Source: Oribacterium sp. UBA5894 (GTDB taxonomy: Bacteria > Bacillota > Clostridia > Lachnospirales > Lachnospiraceae). Taken from it: DNA of 14,464 nucleotides. Shown in pieces: positions 1-7,511 of this stretch (position 1 is the first letter of the stretch; each line of letters starts with the position of its first letter). Location of the stretch: NCBI GenBank assembly GCA_002431355.1, contig DJEQ01000030.1, positions 1 to 14,464 on the forward strand. Reading direction: 5' to 3'. Both the position numbers and the translations under genes were made by a program. Under the pieces are notes generated by a model. The model made no database searches and was not told where the DNA came from. It saw nothing but the letters and a program-made list of their open reading frames with translations.

Positions 1-1326
1 GCAAGACAGGAAATCCTTCATCTTGTCGCAGAGTATGCAAAAAACTATAAGGTAGCACCGATGCAGGAGCCCTACCATGAGGGCGACCGCATCCCGTATG
101 CAAGTCGGGTCTACGACGAGAAGGAAATGGTGAATCTGGTCGACAGCGCGCTGGAGTTCTGGCTTACGGCCGGACGCTATACCGAGGCCTTCGAGCAGAA
201 GCTCGGCGAGTACCTGGGGGTACGTTATGTGAGCCTCGTGAATTCCGGCTCCAGCGCGAATCTTCTCGCGTTCAGCACCCTGACGAGTCCGCTTCTCGGG
301 GAACGGCGTGTGAAGCGTGGGGATGAGGTCATCACCGTGGCCGCAGGCTTCCCGACGACGGTCACACCGATCATTCAGTATGGCGCGATTCCAGTGTTCG
401 TGGATGTGACCCTTCCAACCTGTGATATCGATGTGACGAAGCTCGAGGAGGCGTATTCTGAAAAAACGAAGGCCGTCATGATCGCCCATACGCTGGGAAA
501 CCCGTTTAATCTGAAGGCGGTGAAGGACTTCTGTACGCGGCATGAGCTGTGGCTTGTGGAGGACAACTGTGATGCGCTGGGCTCGACCTATACGATCGAT
601 GGGGAAACGAAGTTTACGGGCTCTGTGGGCGATATCGGCACCTCCAGCTTCTATCCGCCACATCACATGACGATGGGCGAGGGCGGTGCGTGCTATACAA
701 ACAACGCCCTGCTGCACCGCATCATGCGCTCGATCCGTGACTGGGGACGTGACTGCTGGTGTGCACCAGGCCATGATAACACCTGCCATCATCGCTTCGA
801 CGGCCAGTATGGGGAGCTTCCGAAGGGCTATGACCATAAGTATGTCTACAGCCACTTCGGCTACAATCTGAAGGCAACTGACATGCAGGCCGCGATCGGT
901 GTGGCACAGCTCGAGAAATTCCCGGGCTTCGTGGAGCGCCGGAAGCATAATTTCCGCTTCCTGAAGGCGCTTCTTCAGGCCGGAGGCGCCGAGGAAAAGC
1001 TGATTCTCCCAGAGCCGGAGGCCCATTCGGATCCGAGCTGGTTCGGGTTCCTCATGACCTGCCGGGAGGGCGTCGATCGAGAAAAGCTCGTTCGTTTCAT
1101 CGAGGACCATGGCGTACAGACCCGAATGCTGTTTGCCGGCAACCTGATCAAGCATCCATGCTTCGATGAGATGCGGAAAAGCGGGGAAGGCTATCGTGTG
1201 GTGGGAACGCTCGATACGACGGATCGCATCATGCGGGATACCTTCTGGGTGGGCCTGTACCCGGGCATGACGGATGCGAAGCTTCAGTACATGGCGAACA
1301 TCATTCTGGAGGCGATACAGCAGTGA
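1..1326 (+). CDS. rfbH: RfbH-type CDP-4-keto-6-deoxyglucose 3-dehydrase (5' partial)
   Basis: This is a DegT/DnrJ/EryC1/StrS-fold, PMP- and [2Fe-2S]-dependent enzyme (E1, also DdhC/AscC) that removes the 3-hydroxyl of CDP-6-deoxy-4-keto-glucose on the way to 3,6-dideoxyhexoses of surface polysaccharide. Numbering from the ATG at 61, the catalytic lysine of ordinary aminotransferases is replaced by His201 (SFYPPHH), the family hallmark. Cys170, Cys232, Cys234 and Cys242 fit the iron-sulfur ligand pattern C-Xn-C-X1-C-X7-C. The frame is open from base 1, and the 20 codons before the ATG (including EILHLVAEYAKNY) resemble the normal RfbH N-terminus, so the true start lies just upstream of the window and the ATG at 61 is internal. 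The E3 reductase and the CDP-glucose synthesis genes are not in view and are expected upstream. The stop overlaps the next start (GTGA). Family assignment is strong; the exact final sugar is unknown. Confidence 0.93.
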   Translation, partial: ARQEILHLVAEYAKNYKVAPMQEPYHEGDRIPYASRVYDEKEMVNLVDSALEFWLTAGRYTEAFEQKLGEYLGVRYVSLVNSGSSANLLAFSTLTSPLLGERRVKRGDEVITVAAGFPTTVTPIIQYGAIPVFVDVTLPTCDIDVTKLEEAYSEKTKAVMIAHTLGNPFNLKAVKDFCTRHELWLVEDNCDALGSTYTIDGETKFTGSVGDIGTSSFYPPHHMTMGEGGACYTNNALLHRIMRSIRDWGRDCWCAPGHDNTCHHRFDGQYGELPKGYDHKYVYSHFGYNLKATDMQAAIGVAQLEKFPGFVERRKHNFRFLKALLQAGGAEEKLILPEPEAHSDPSWFGFLMTCREGVDREKLVRFIEDHGVQTRMLFAGNLIKHPCFDEMRKSGEGYRVVGTLDTTDRIMRDTFWVGLYPGMTDAKLQYMANIILEAIQQ

Positions 1327-2225
1327 GCGAGGAATTTACCTTTGATCTTGAACGAATTCATAAAGCCAATCTCGAAATTCTCCGTGCCATCAAGGCCATC
1401 TGCACGCGTCATCACATCACGTACCTGATCGATTCCGGTACGCTGCTTGGCGCGGTGCGGCATAAGGGCTTTATTCCCTGGGATGATGACATTGACCTCT
1501 GCTTTCGGAGAGAGGAATTCGAGCGCTTCGTCACGGTGGCGCGGGCGGAGCTTCCGGACAATATGCAGCTGGTGCTGCCGAATGAGTACCGGGGCGGGCA
1601 GGCCTTCTATGACTTCGTACCGCGGGTGATCTATCTGAATTCCCGCCGCCATTCGGAGAATGATGCGGATATGGAATTTTATGAGGGAAAGCTGAATCAC
1701 CTCTGGGTCGATCTCTTTATTCTGGATCGCCTTCCGGAGAGTCCGCTCCGTGCCCGTGGCATGAAGCTGCTCCAGCAGATCGCCTTCGGCCTCGGAATGG
1801 GACATCGGCGGACCCTGGACTGGACGAAGTACCATGGTCTTCAGAAGCTCGAGGTGCAGGTGCTCGCAGGCGTGGGGCGCTTCCTTCCGCTTCCGATGAT
1901 CTTCCGCCTGCAGGAGCGCTGGGGACGGAGCTGTACGGACCGTGTGCAGCAGCTCGGTGGGAAGAGCCCGAGCGGGAAATCCTTCTTTTCCAATTATCAG
2001 CCGGATTTTCAGTACTGTACCGTCGAGGATGCATGGGAGGAGCCGGTGGATTTCCTGTTTGAGGGCGAGCTCTTCACCGGCCCGAGGGCCTGGGATCAGG
2101 TGCTGACGATGCTGTATGGCGATTATATGAAGCTTCCATGTCCAGAGGATCGACATCCTTCCCACAGTGGACAGGAGCTGGAGATTCTGGATGCGGAGCA
2201 CGAGGAGGGAAAGGACACACTATGA
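1323..2225 (+). CDS. LicD family protein (putative phospho-substituent transferase)
   Basis: The product is 300 residues of the LicD/fukutin nucleotidyltransferase-like superfamily, whose members attach phosphocholine or related phosphodiester groups to teichoic acids and surface glycans. The core motif is plain: GTLLGAVRH at residues 39-47, then WDDDID at 53-58 with the metal-binding aspartates, and a second conserved acidic segment WVDLFILD at 128-135. There is no signal peptide or membrane helix, so it is probably cytoplasmic. The start is a GTG overlapping the rfbH stop (GTGA), with a GGAGG about 11 bases upstream. The 3' end overlaps the next gene as ATGA. These overlaps indicate translational coupling and a joint role in decorating the same polysaccharide. 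The group transferred and the acceptor cannot be read from sequence; phosphocholine is only the best-known case. Confidence 0.85.
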   Translation: MSEEFTFDLERIHKANLEILRAIKAICTRHHITYLIDSGTLLGAVRHKGFIPWDDDIDLCFRREEFERFVTVARAELPDNMQLVLPNEYRGGQAFYDFVPRVIYLNSRRHSENDADMEFYEGKLNHLWVDLFILDRLPESPLRARGMKLLQQIAFGLGMGHRRTLDWTKYHGLQKLEVQVLAGVGRFLPLPMIFRLQERWGRSCTDRVQQLGGKSPSGKSFFSNYQPDFQYCTVEDAWEEPVDFLFEGELFTGPRAWDQVLTMLYGDYMKLPCPEDRHPSHSGQELEILDAEHEEGKDTL

Positions 2226-3169
2226 AGCTGCTGAGCATTGTGGTTTCTGCCTACAATGAGGAGGCAGGCCTCGACACCTTTTACCGTACCACCCGGGAGT
2301 ATGGAGAGGCACTGCAGGCGAAGGGCTGGAATTATGAGTTCATGTTCGTCAATGACGGCTCTCAGGACCGGACAGCCGAGATCCTGGATGCGCTGTCGAC
2401 GGAGGATCCGGCGCATGTGCGTGTACTTCATTTCTCCCGAAATTTCGGCCATGAGGCGGCGATGACAGCCGGTCTCGACTATGCAAGGGGCGATGGGCTC
2501 GTCTTTATGGACGCAGACCTGCAGCATCCGCCGAAGTACCTTGCAGACATCGTCGACCAGTTTGATGAGGGGGTACAGGTGATTTCCATGGTCCGCACGG
2601 AGAATAAAACGGCCGGACTTCTGAAAAATATCACCTCGGGTGGCTTTTACTGGCTCATCAATCGCATGTCGTCGGTGCATCTGGAGGCCAATGCCTCGGA
2701 CTTCTTTGCCATTACCCGCCCGGTACAGAAGGTGCTCATGAAGAATTATCGAGAAAAGGTGCGCTTTTTACGCGGCTACGTGCAGAACGTCGGCTTCCGA
2801 AAAACGACCATCTGCTATGAGGCCGCACCGCGCGTGGCCGGGAGCAGCCATTATTCCATCAAAAAGCTCTTTGCCTTTGCGATGAACACCATCATGTGCT
2901 TCTCGAATATGCCCCTCCGGCTTGGGATCTTCGCGGGGCTTTCCAGCGGATTTCTCGGTCTTCTCGTACTGATCTATACGCTGGTTACACGCGCGGGTGC
3001 ACCGTCCGGGTATGCTACGATCGTTGTACTGCTCTGCTTCATGTTTGCCGTCCTGTTCATTGTTGTCGGCATCATCGGGGAGTACATTGCCGTGCTGTTT
3101 GAGGAGCTGAAGGACCGTCCGATTTACATTGTAGAGGACAGTCGAAATCTTTCGGAAAAGGCAGAGTAA
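2222..3169 (+). CDS. GtrB/DPM1-like GT2 family membrane glycosyltransferase
   Basis: The product is 315 residues of glycosyltransferase family 2, of the subgroup that moves a sugar from a nucleotide donor to a polyprenyl phosphate (GtrB, bactoprenol glucosyltransferase, DPM1-like). It opens with the GT-A strand LSIVVSAYNEE (4-14). VNDGSQDRT (43-51) and the DAD metal/nucleotide motif at Asp97-Asp99 follow, then QHPP at 101-104. Two predicted membrane helices lie at about 232-256 and 264-290, and the C-terminal KDRPIYIVED is characteristic of the subgroup. The ATG at 2222 overlaps the licD-type stop and aligns with the family N-terminus; the frame is open further upstream but those codons overlap the previous gene. 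It probably makes a lipid-linked sugar used to modify the polysaccharide served by the two preceding genes. Donor and acceptor are not determined. Confidence 0.88.
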   Translation: MKLLSIVVSAYNEEAGLDTFYRTTREYGEALQAKGWNYEFMFVNDGSQDRTAEILDALSTEDPAHVRVLHFSRNFGHEAAMTAGLDYARGDGLVFMDADLQHPPKYLADIVDQFDEGVQVISMVRTENKTAGLLKNITSGGFYWLINRMSSVHLEANASDFFAITRPVQKVLMKNYREKVRFLRGYVQNVGFRKTTICYEAAPRVAGSSHYSIKKLFAFAMNTIMCFSNMPLRLGIFAGLSSGFLGLLVLIYTLVTRAGAPSGYATIVVLLCFMFAVLFIVVGIIGEYIAVLFEELKDRPIYIVEDSRNLSEKAE

Positions 3170-3349
3170 ACGGGTGGAGGAGACCATAGCCTGGTGCCGG
3201 ACGCCTGGGCTTCAGCATTGTCCCTGTGAACACGCGCGGGATGTCTGGAAAGGCCCAGGAAAAGCCGTAGGAACAGCGTGTCGGTCTGTACGGTTATATG
3301 TGCAGAATGGCAGAGAGTCGGAATGATTTATTGGATGATTTGCCATGTG

Positions 3350-3387
3350 AAAGAGCAGGAAAGCCGAAAGACTTCTCTGCTCTTTTT
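3350..3387 (+). terminator. Rho-independent terminator of the polysaccharide operon
   Basis: AAAGAGCAG (3350-3358) pairs perfectly with CTGCTCTTT (3377-3385), with a weaker inner AAG/CTT pairing around the loop, and the 3' arm runs into a T tract ending at 3387. It lies about 180 bases after the glycosyltransferase stop. The stretch between them (3170-3349) has no convincing gene. Confidence 0.8.
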
Positions 3388-3424
3388 GCAAAATGCACGA
3401 AAGAAGGACTTGAAACAGGAAAAA

Positions 3425-3495
3425 CCATGAAATAATACACAAACAAATCAAAGGATTTTCATGGTGAACAGAAGTATTCTCTATTCTTTTCATGG
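3425..3495 (+). promoter_or_regulatory. Cluster of TTTCATGG motifs, candidate regulator-binding sites
   Basis: The octamer TTTCATGG occurs directly at 3457-3464 and 3488-3495, both extended to TTTTCATGG with starts exactly 31 bases apart, and inverted (CCATGAAA) at 3425-3432. The downstream copy overlaps or abuts the -35 region of the mglB promoter and the others lie upstream, the layout expected for activator sites. The response regulator encoded at 7914-9548 is the natural candidate ligand. Binding is inferred. Confidence 0.5.
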
Positions 3496-3512
3496 ACCGG
3501 TCTTCCTATAAT
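3484..3512 (+). promoter_or_regulatory. Sigma-A-type promoter of mglB
   Basis: A perfect -10 hexamer TATAAT is at 3507-3512. At 17 bp spacing the -35 position (3484-3489) reads TTCTTT, a poor match to TTGACA. Strong -10 plus weak -35 suggests activator dependence. Transcription would begin near 3519, giving a leader of about 56 bases. Confidence 0.7.
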
Positions 3513-3524
3513 ACAATCAAAAGC

Positions 3525-3541
3525 GGCGGGGGAGTCCCGCC
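3525..3541 (+). promoter_or_regulatory. GC-rich hairpin at the 5' end of the mglB mRNA
   Basis: GGCGGG (3525-3530) pairs with CCCGCC (3536-3541) across a five-base loop, only a few bases after the predicted transcription start. No T tract follows, so it is not a terminator. Such 5' hairpins often protect abundant mRNAs from decay; that role is inferred here. The AGGAGG ribosome binding site at 3558-3563 stays free. Confidence 0.5.
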
Positions 3542-3574
3542 AAGGGAAAACAATCATAGGAGGATTGGATTATT

Positions 3575-4690
3575 ATGAAGAAGGCACTTAGCTTACTTAC
3601 CGTTTCAGCAATGGCAGTTTCGATGCTCGCAGGATGTGGAAGCTCGAAGCCAGCAGAGACTACCGCTGCTCCAGCAGCTACCGAGGCTGCAACAACAGCC
3701 GCTGCTACAGAGGCAGCTTCTGAGGCTGCAACCGAGGCCGCAGCCGCTGCAACGGATGCAGATCTTTCAGATAAGAAGGTCGGCGTATGTATCTATCAGT
3801 TCTCAGATAACTTCATGACACTCTTCAGAAATGAGCTTCAGAGCTATCTTGAGTCCCTTGGCTTCAAGCCGGAGAACATTGAGATCGTCGATGGTGCCAA
3901 TGATCAGGCAACACAGACGAACCAGATCCAGAACTTCATCACGAAGGGCGTTGACTGTCTCATCATCAACCCTGTAAACTCCTCTTCTGCAGCAACCATT
4001 ACCGATATGGTAACCGCAGCCAACATTCCTCTCGTATACATCAACAGAGAGCCGGATGCACAGGAAGAGCAGAGATGGGCAGACGACAACATGAAGGTTA
4101 CCTACGTTGGATGTGACGCTCGTCAGTCCGGTACGATGCAGGGCGAGATCATTGCAGATCTTGACAACCACGGCGATATCAACGGCGATGGCAAGGTTTC
4201 CTACATCATGATCGAGGGCGATCCGGAGAACGTAGATGCACAGTACAGAACCGAGTTCTCTGTCAAGGCTCTGAAGGATGCCGGTATTGAGGTTGAAGAG
4301 CTCGATGATCAGGTTGGTAACTGGGATCAGGCACAGGCTCAGTCACTCGTTGCAAACTCTCTTGCACAGCACGGCAAGGACATCGAGGTTGTATTCTGTA
4401 ATAACGATGCCATGGCTCTTGGCGCTCTGCAGGCAATTGAGGCAGCAGGCGAGACCGTTGGCACAGATGTTTACCTTGTAGGTGTGGATGCTCTTCAGGA
4501 GGCATGCGACAACGTAAAGGCTGGCAAGCAGACCGGTACCGTATTTAACGATCACATTTCTCAGTCTCACTCCGCAGCAGATGCAGCTGTCAAGTACATC
4601 ACCGGCGGTGACAATGAGCATTACATCGGCTGCGATTACGTAAAGGTTACAGCAGACAACGTTGATGATGTTCTTGCTTCCCTTGGCTAA
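3575..4690 (+). CDS. mglB: Galactose/glucose-type ABC transporter substrate-binding lipoprotein
   Basis: This 371-residue extracellular binding protein delivers a hexose to MglA-MglC. A lipoprotein signal ends in LAGC (Cys21). A low-complexity Ala/Thr/Glu linker (about 22-60) then tethers a type 1 periplasmic-binding-protein fold. Aligned by eye to E. coli MglB, the pocket is mostly kept: Asp78 (D14), Phe80 (F16), Asn132 (N91), Asp221 (D154), Arg225 (R158), Trp250 (W183), Asn277 (N211), Asp305 (D236) and Asn325 (N256). The usual His152 is Asn219. The calcium loop DINGDGKVS (201-209) and its distant ligand Glu271 are present. Its five arginines use four AGA and one CGT codon, unlike the CGG/CGC-rich neighbours, as expected for a highly expressed gene. 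Galactose or glucose is the likely ligand, but the Asn substitution leaves specificity open. Confidence 0.92.
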   Translation: MKKALSLLTVSAMAVSMLAGCGSSKPAETTAAPAATEAATTAAATEAASEAATEAAAAATDADLSDKKVGVCIYQFSDNFMTLFRNELQSYLESLGFKPENIEIVDGANDQATQTNQIQNFITKGVDCLIINPVNSSSAATITDMVTAANIPLVYINREPDAQEEQRWADDNMKVTYVGCDARQSGTMQGEIIADLDNHGDINGDGKVSYIMIEGDPENVDAQYRTEFSVKALKDAGIEVEELDDQVGNWDQAQAQSLVANSLAQHGKDIEVVFCNNDAMALGALQAIEAAGETVGTDVYLVGVDALQEACDNVKAGKQTGTVFNDHISQSHSAADAAVKYITGGDNEHYIGCDYVKVTADNVDDVLASLG

Positions 4691-4728
4691 TCAGGAGATC
4701 ATGTAAACATTTACGAAGTATAGGAAAT

Positions 4729-4765
4729 GGGTGCGGGTGCACATGCTGCACCCCACCCGTTTTTT
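4729..4765 (+). terminator. Intercistronic stem-loop (partial terminator) between mglB and mglA
   Basis: Bases 4729-4741 and 4747-4758 form a 12-bp GC-rich stem with one bulged C (4734) and a CATGC loop, followed by six T residues at 4760-4765. It has the form of an intrinsic terminator but lies inside the transporter operon, 30 bases before the mglA start. It probably stops most transcripts and stabilises the mglB message, giving an excess of binding protein over ATPase and permease. Confidence 0.8.
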
Positions 4766-4794
4766 CAACTTATTATGAATGCTTGGAGGGCAAA

Positions 4795-6303
4795 ATGGCG
4801 GAATATAAACTGGAATTACGGAATGTGTGCAAGTCATTCCCCGGTGTAAAAGCGCTGGATCACGTAAACCTCGCCGTTCGTCCAGGTACTGTTCACGCAC
4901 TCATGGGAGAAAATGGTGCCGGAAAGTCCACACTGATGAAGTGTCTCTTCGGTATCTATCACATGGACGAAGGTGAAATTTATCTGGATGGCGTAAAGAC
5001 CAAGATCGATAACCCGGATGAAGCCATGCTGAAGGGCGTGGCCATGGTGCATCAGGAGCTGCAGCCGGTACCGGCCAGAAACATTGCCGAGAACATGTAC
5101 CTCGGACGTTTCCCGGTTCATAAGTATGGACCACTGCAGGTCATCGATCACAAGACGATGTTTGCGGAGACCGATCGCTGGCTGAAGGAGCTGGGCCTCG
5201 ATTATAATCCGAAGGCACTGCTCGGCTCCCTGTCCATTGGACAGATGCAGATGGTCGAAATCGCGAAGGCGGTTTCTCATGAGGCAAAGGTGATCATCTT
5301 CGATGAGCCGACCTCCTCCCTTTCTGATAAGGAAGTAGAGTTCCTCTTTAAGGTGATGAACCAGCTCAGAGATCGCGGCGTAGCCATGATTTACATCTCC
5401 CATAAGATGGATGAAATCAAGCGGATTGCCGATGATATTACCGTCATGCGAGATGGTACCTATGTCGGCACCTGGCCGGCTGCCGAGCTGTCCACGGATC
5501 AGATCATTGCAAAGATGGTTGGACGTGAGCTCACGAAGGTATACCCGGATCACACCCATGAAATCGGTGACGTCATCCTCGAAGCAGAGCATCTTTCCTC
5601 CATCCACCCGAAATCCTTCCAGGACTGCAGCTTTACGATTCGTAAGGGCGAGATCCTCGGCTTCGGTGGACTGGTTGGTGCACAGAGAACGGAGCTTATG
5701 GAGGGCCTCTTCGGTATCCGTCATCTTGCTTCCGGCACGGTGAAGATTCATGGAAAGGAAGTCCATATCAAGCGTTCCCGTGATGCGATGGACGCCGGCA
5801 TCGGTATGATCACCGAGGACCGTCGAGGAAATGGTATCTTCGGCTGCCTGTCCATCAAGGATAACACGGGTATTTCCATCTACAATAAGCACCTGAAATT
5901 TGGCTTTGTACTCGATCATCCGACCATCAACAAGATCGTGGATGACAGTATCAAGCAGCTGTCCATCAAGACCCCGAGCATGCAGCAGCATATCGAGAAC
6001 CTCTCCGGTGGTAACCAGCAGAAGGTCATCGTTTCAAGATGGCTCGCCAATGATCCGGAAATCCTGATCATGGATGAGCCGACCAGAGGTATCGATGTCG
6101 GCGCGAAGCACGAGATCTATGAGATCATGGAGCAGCTGGCCGAGCAGGGCAAGGCCATCATCATGATTTCTTCGGAAATGCCAGAGCTTCTCGGCATGGC
6201 CGATCGTGTCTATGTAATGTGTAACGGTAAGATTACAGGTGAGATTAATCAGAAGGAAGACATGACGCAGGAGAAGGTAATGTCCTTCGCTACGCAGTTC
6301 TGA
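4795..6303 (+). CDS. mglA: Mgl-type sugar ABC transporter ATPase (two ABC domains)
   Basis: This 502-residue protein is the energising subunit at the cytoplasmic face of the hexose importer. It contains two fused ABC cassettes, as in MglA, RbsA and XylG. Domain 1 has Walker A GENGAGKST (38-46), a slightly non-canonical signature LSIGQ (146-150) and Walker B VIIFDEP (166-172). Domain 2 has a degenerate Walker A (GLVGAQRTE, 292-300, no GKS/T), signature LSGGNQQK (403-410) and Walker B ILIMDEP (423-429). One degenerate cassette is normal for this family. The ATG at 4795 is preferred over the in-frame TTG at 4783 because GGAGG (4785-4789) lies five bases before the ATG and overlaps the TTG. Length and neighbours fit MglA; RbsA-like alternatives are less likely given the adjacent MglB. 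Confidence 0.94.
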   Translation: MAEYKLELRNVCKSFPGVKALDHVNLAVRPGTVHALMGENGAGKSTLMKCLFGIYHMDEGEIYLDGVKTKIDNPDEAMLKGVAMVHQELQPVPARNIAENMYLGRFPVHKYGPLQVIDHKTMFAETDRWLKELGLDYNPKALLGSLSIGQMQMVEIAKAVSHEAKVIIFDEPTSSLSDKEVEFLFKVMNQLRDRGVAMIYISHKMDEIKRIADDITVMRDGTYVGTWPAAELSTDQIIAKMVGRELTKVYPDHTHEIGDVILEAEHLSSIHPKSFQDCSFTIRKGEILGFGGLVGAQRTELMEGLFGIRHLASGTVKIHGKEVHIKRSRDAMDAGIGMITEDRRGNGIFGCLSIKDNTGISIYNKHLKFGFVLDHPTINKIVDDSIKQLSIKTPSMQQHIENLSGGNQQKVIVSRWLANDPEILIMDEPTRGIDVGAKHEIYEIMEQLAEQGKAIIMISSEMPELLGMADRVYVMCNGKITGEINQKEDMTQEKVMSFATQF

Positions 6304-6332
6304 ATCTGATTCGATAGATAAGGGGAAAGAAA

Positions 6333-7337
6333 ATGCAAAAATCACAGAAAAAGAAAATCACCGATTTTCTCATTAACAACGGTGTTATCATCGTTATGTT
6401 TATCCTCGTTATTTATACAGGATTAACAACCAAGAACTTCCTGACAGCGAACAACTTCCTGAACCTCCTCGCAAACATGTCCTACAGACTGGTAATTGCC
6501 CTCGGTATTTCAGGCTGCGTTATCACCGGAGGCTGCGATCTTTCCGGTGGACGTATGGTTGGCTTCGGTGCATGTATCGCAGGTACACTTCTTCAGAAGC
6601 AGGATTATGCGGGACGCTTCTTTAAGGATGGCTTCATGGCCTCCATCACACCGCTGAATCCATTCGTTGTACTGCTGCTCGTCATGCTGATCTGCGGCTG
6701 CTTCGGTGCCATCACCGGATGGTTCATCGCCTACCTCAGTGTTCCGCCATTCATTTCCACGCTGGCAATGATGGAAATCATCTATGGTCTCGGCCTCATC
6801 TACACCGGTGCAACTCCGCTCGGTGGCTATGTTACAGGCTATACCGCTTTCTCTACAGGACGTTTCCTGGGACTCAGCTTCCTGATCTGGATGGCCATCA
6901 TCATGGCCGGTATTACCTGGTTCATTTACAACATGACCCGTCATGGTAAGTACATGTATGCCATCGGTGGCAATGCACAGGCTGCAGAGGTCGCTGGTGT
7001 ACCTGTAAAGCTTACCCTTGTACTCATCTATGCAAAGGCATCTGCCTTCTTCGCAATGGCAGGCTTCATGCTCGGTGCCAAGGCCGGTGGTGCATCCATC
7101 AATACCGGTCTTTCCTACGAGATGGAAGGTATCGCAGCCTGCGCCCTCGGCGGTGTATCCGTCACCGGTGGACGTGGTAAGGTTTCTTCCGCCATCATCG
7201 GTGTTGCTGTCCTCGAGCTTCTGAAGGTAGCCCTCCAGTTCCTCGGTGTCGATGCAAACTCTCAGTACATTGCCATCGGTATCGTCATCTTCGTAGCGAT
7301 TTCTCTCGATATCCGAAAGTACGTTCAGAAGAAGTAA
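6333..7337 (+). CDS. mglC: Mgl-type sugar ABC transporter permease
   Basis: This 334-residue protein is the membrane channel of the hexose importer, of the BPD_transp_2 (MglC/RbsC/AraH) family and close in length to E. coli MglC. It is strongly hydrophobic throughout, with about 8-10 helices; the first is at about 17-32. The family segment for contact with the ATPase is visible around 121-146, including the VPPFISTL stretch typical of this family, and GGVSVTGGRG appears near the C-terminus as in other MglC proteins. The ATG at 6333 follows an AGGGGAA Shine-Dalgarno at about 6320-6327 and lies 29 bases after the mglA stop. A strong terminator follows the gene, closing the transporter operon. 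Confidence 0.93.
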   Translation: MQKSQKKKITDFLINNGVIIVMFILVIYTGLTTKNFLTANNFLNLLANMSYRLVIALGISGCVITGGCDLSGGRMVGFGACIAGTLLQKQDYAGRFFKDGFMASITPLNPFVVLLLVMLICGCFGAITGWFIAYLSVPPFISTLAMMEIIYGLGLIYTGATPLGGYVTGYTAFSTGRFLGLSFLIWMAIIMAGITWFIYNMTRHGKYMYAIGGNAQAAEVAGVPVKLTLVLIYAKASAFFAMAGFMLGAKAGGASINTGLSYEMEGIAACALGGVSVTGGRGKVSSAIIGVAVLELLKVALQFLGVDANSQYIAIGIVIFVAISLDIRKYVQKK

Positions 7338-7366
7338 TTGAGGGAACAAATTCAATCGTTTATAAT

Positions 7367-7399
7367 ATGGGCTGTGGCGATCGTCACAGCCCATTTTTT
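7367..7399 (+). terminator. Rho-independent terminator after mglC
   Basis: ATGGGCTGTG (7367-7376) pairs perfectly with CACAGCCCAT (7385-7394), and the arm continues into six T residues (7394-7399). It lies 30 bases after the mglC stop. It separates the transporter operon from the regulatory genes, so those genes need their own promoter or read-through. Confidence 0.88.
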
Positions 7400-7403
7400 G
7401 TAC

Positions 7404-7491
7404 CTGCTCTTCACAGAGCAGAAGGCGATGATGCCGAAGAACGAGCGGATGCGTTCATCTGAACGCGGATGCACGCTCGGTATGAACATAC
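7404..7491 (+). promoter_or_regulatory. Structured leader upstream of the regulatory operon
   Basis: Between the mglC terminator and the next gene lie three clean palindromes. CTGCTCT/AGAGCAG pairs at 7404-7421. CGAGCG/CGCTCG at 7442-7479 encloses GCGTTC/GAACGC (7451-7466). GTATG-aa-CATAC lies at 7480-7491. The octamer GCGGATGC occurs twice, 19 bases apart (7446 and 7465). None is followed by a terminator-type T run at once. I see no convincing -35/-10 pair here. This is either an operator region or a folded mRNA leader controlling the sensor genes; the role is unknown. Confidence 0.4.
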
Positions 7492-7511
7492 AGATGAAGT
7501 GAGGTTTTTTT

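Noticed and set aside
3212..3493. Minus-strand open frame in the gap before mglB
   Set aside because: It runs across the terminator and into the mglB promoter repeats, and its product has no recognisable features. I judge the gap regulatory and non-coding.
3525..3541. Leader hairpin of mglB as a riboswitch or attenuator
   Set aside because: It is a single 6-bp hairpin with no T tract and no competing structure or known aptamer core in a leader of about 56 bases.
3170..3574. Catabolite-repression (cre-like) operator near mglB
   Set aside because: I looked for a TGNAANCGNWNNCW-type site and found no good match in the region.
4834..5991. Minus-strand open frame opposite mglA
   Set aside because: It is a shadow of mglA; the + strand carries complete ABC motifs, while the minus translation shows no domain.
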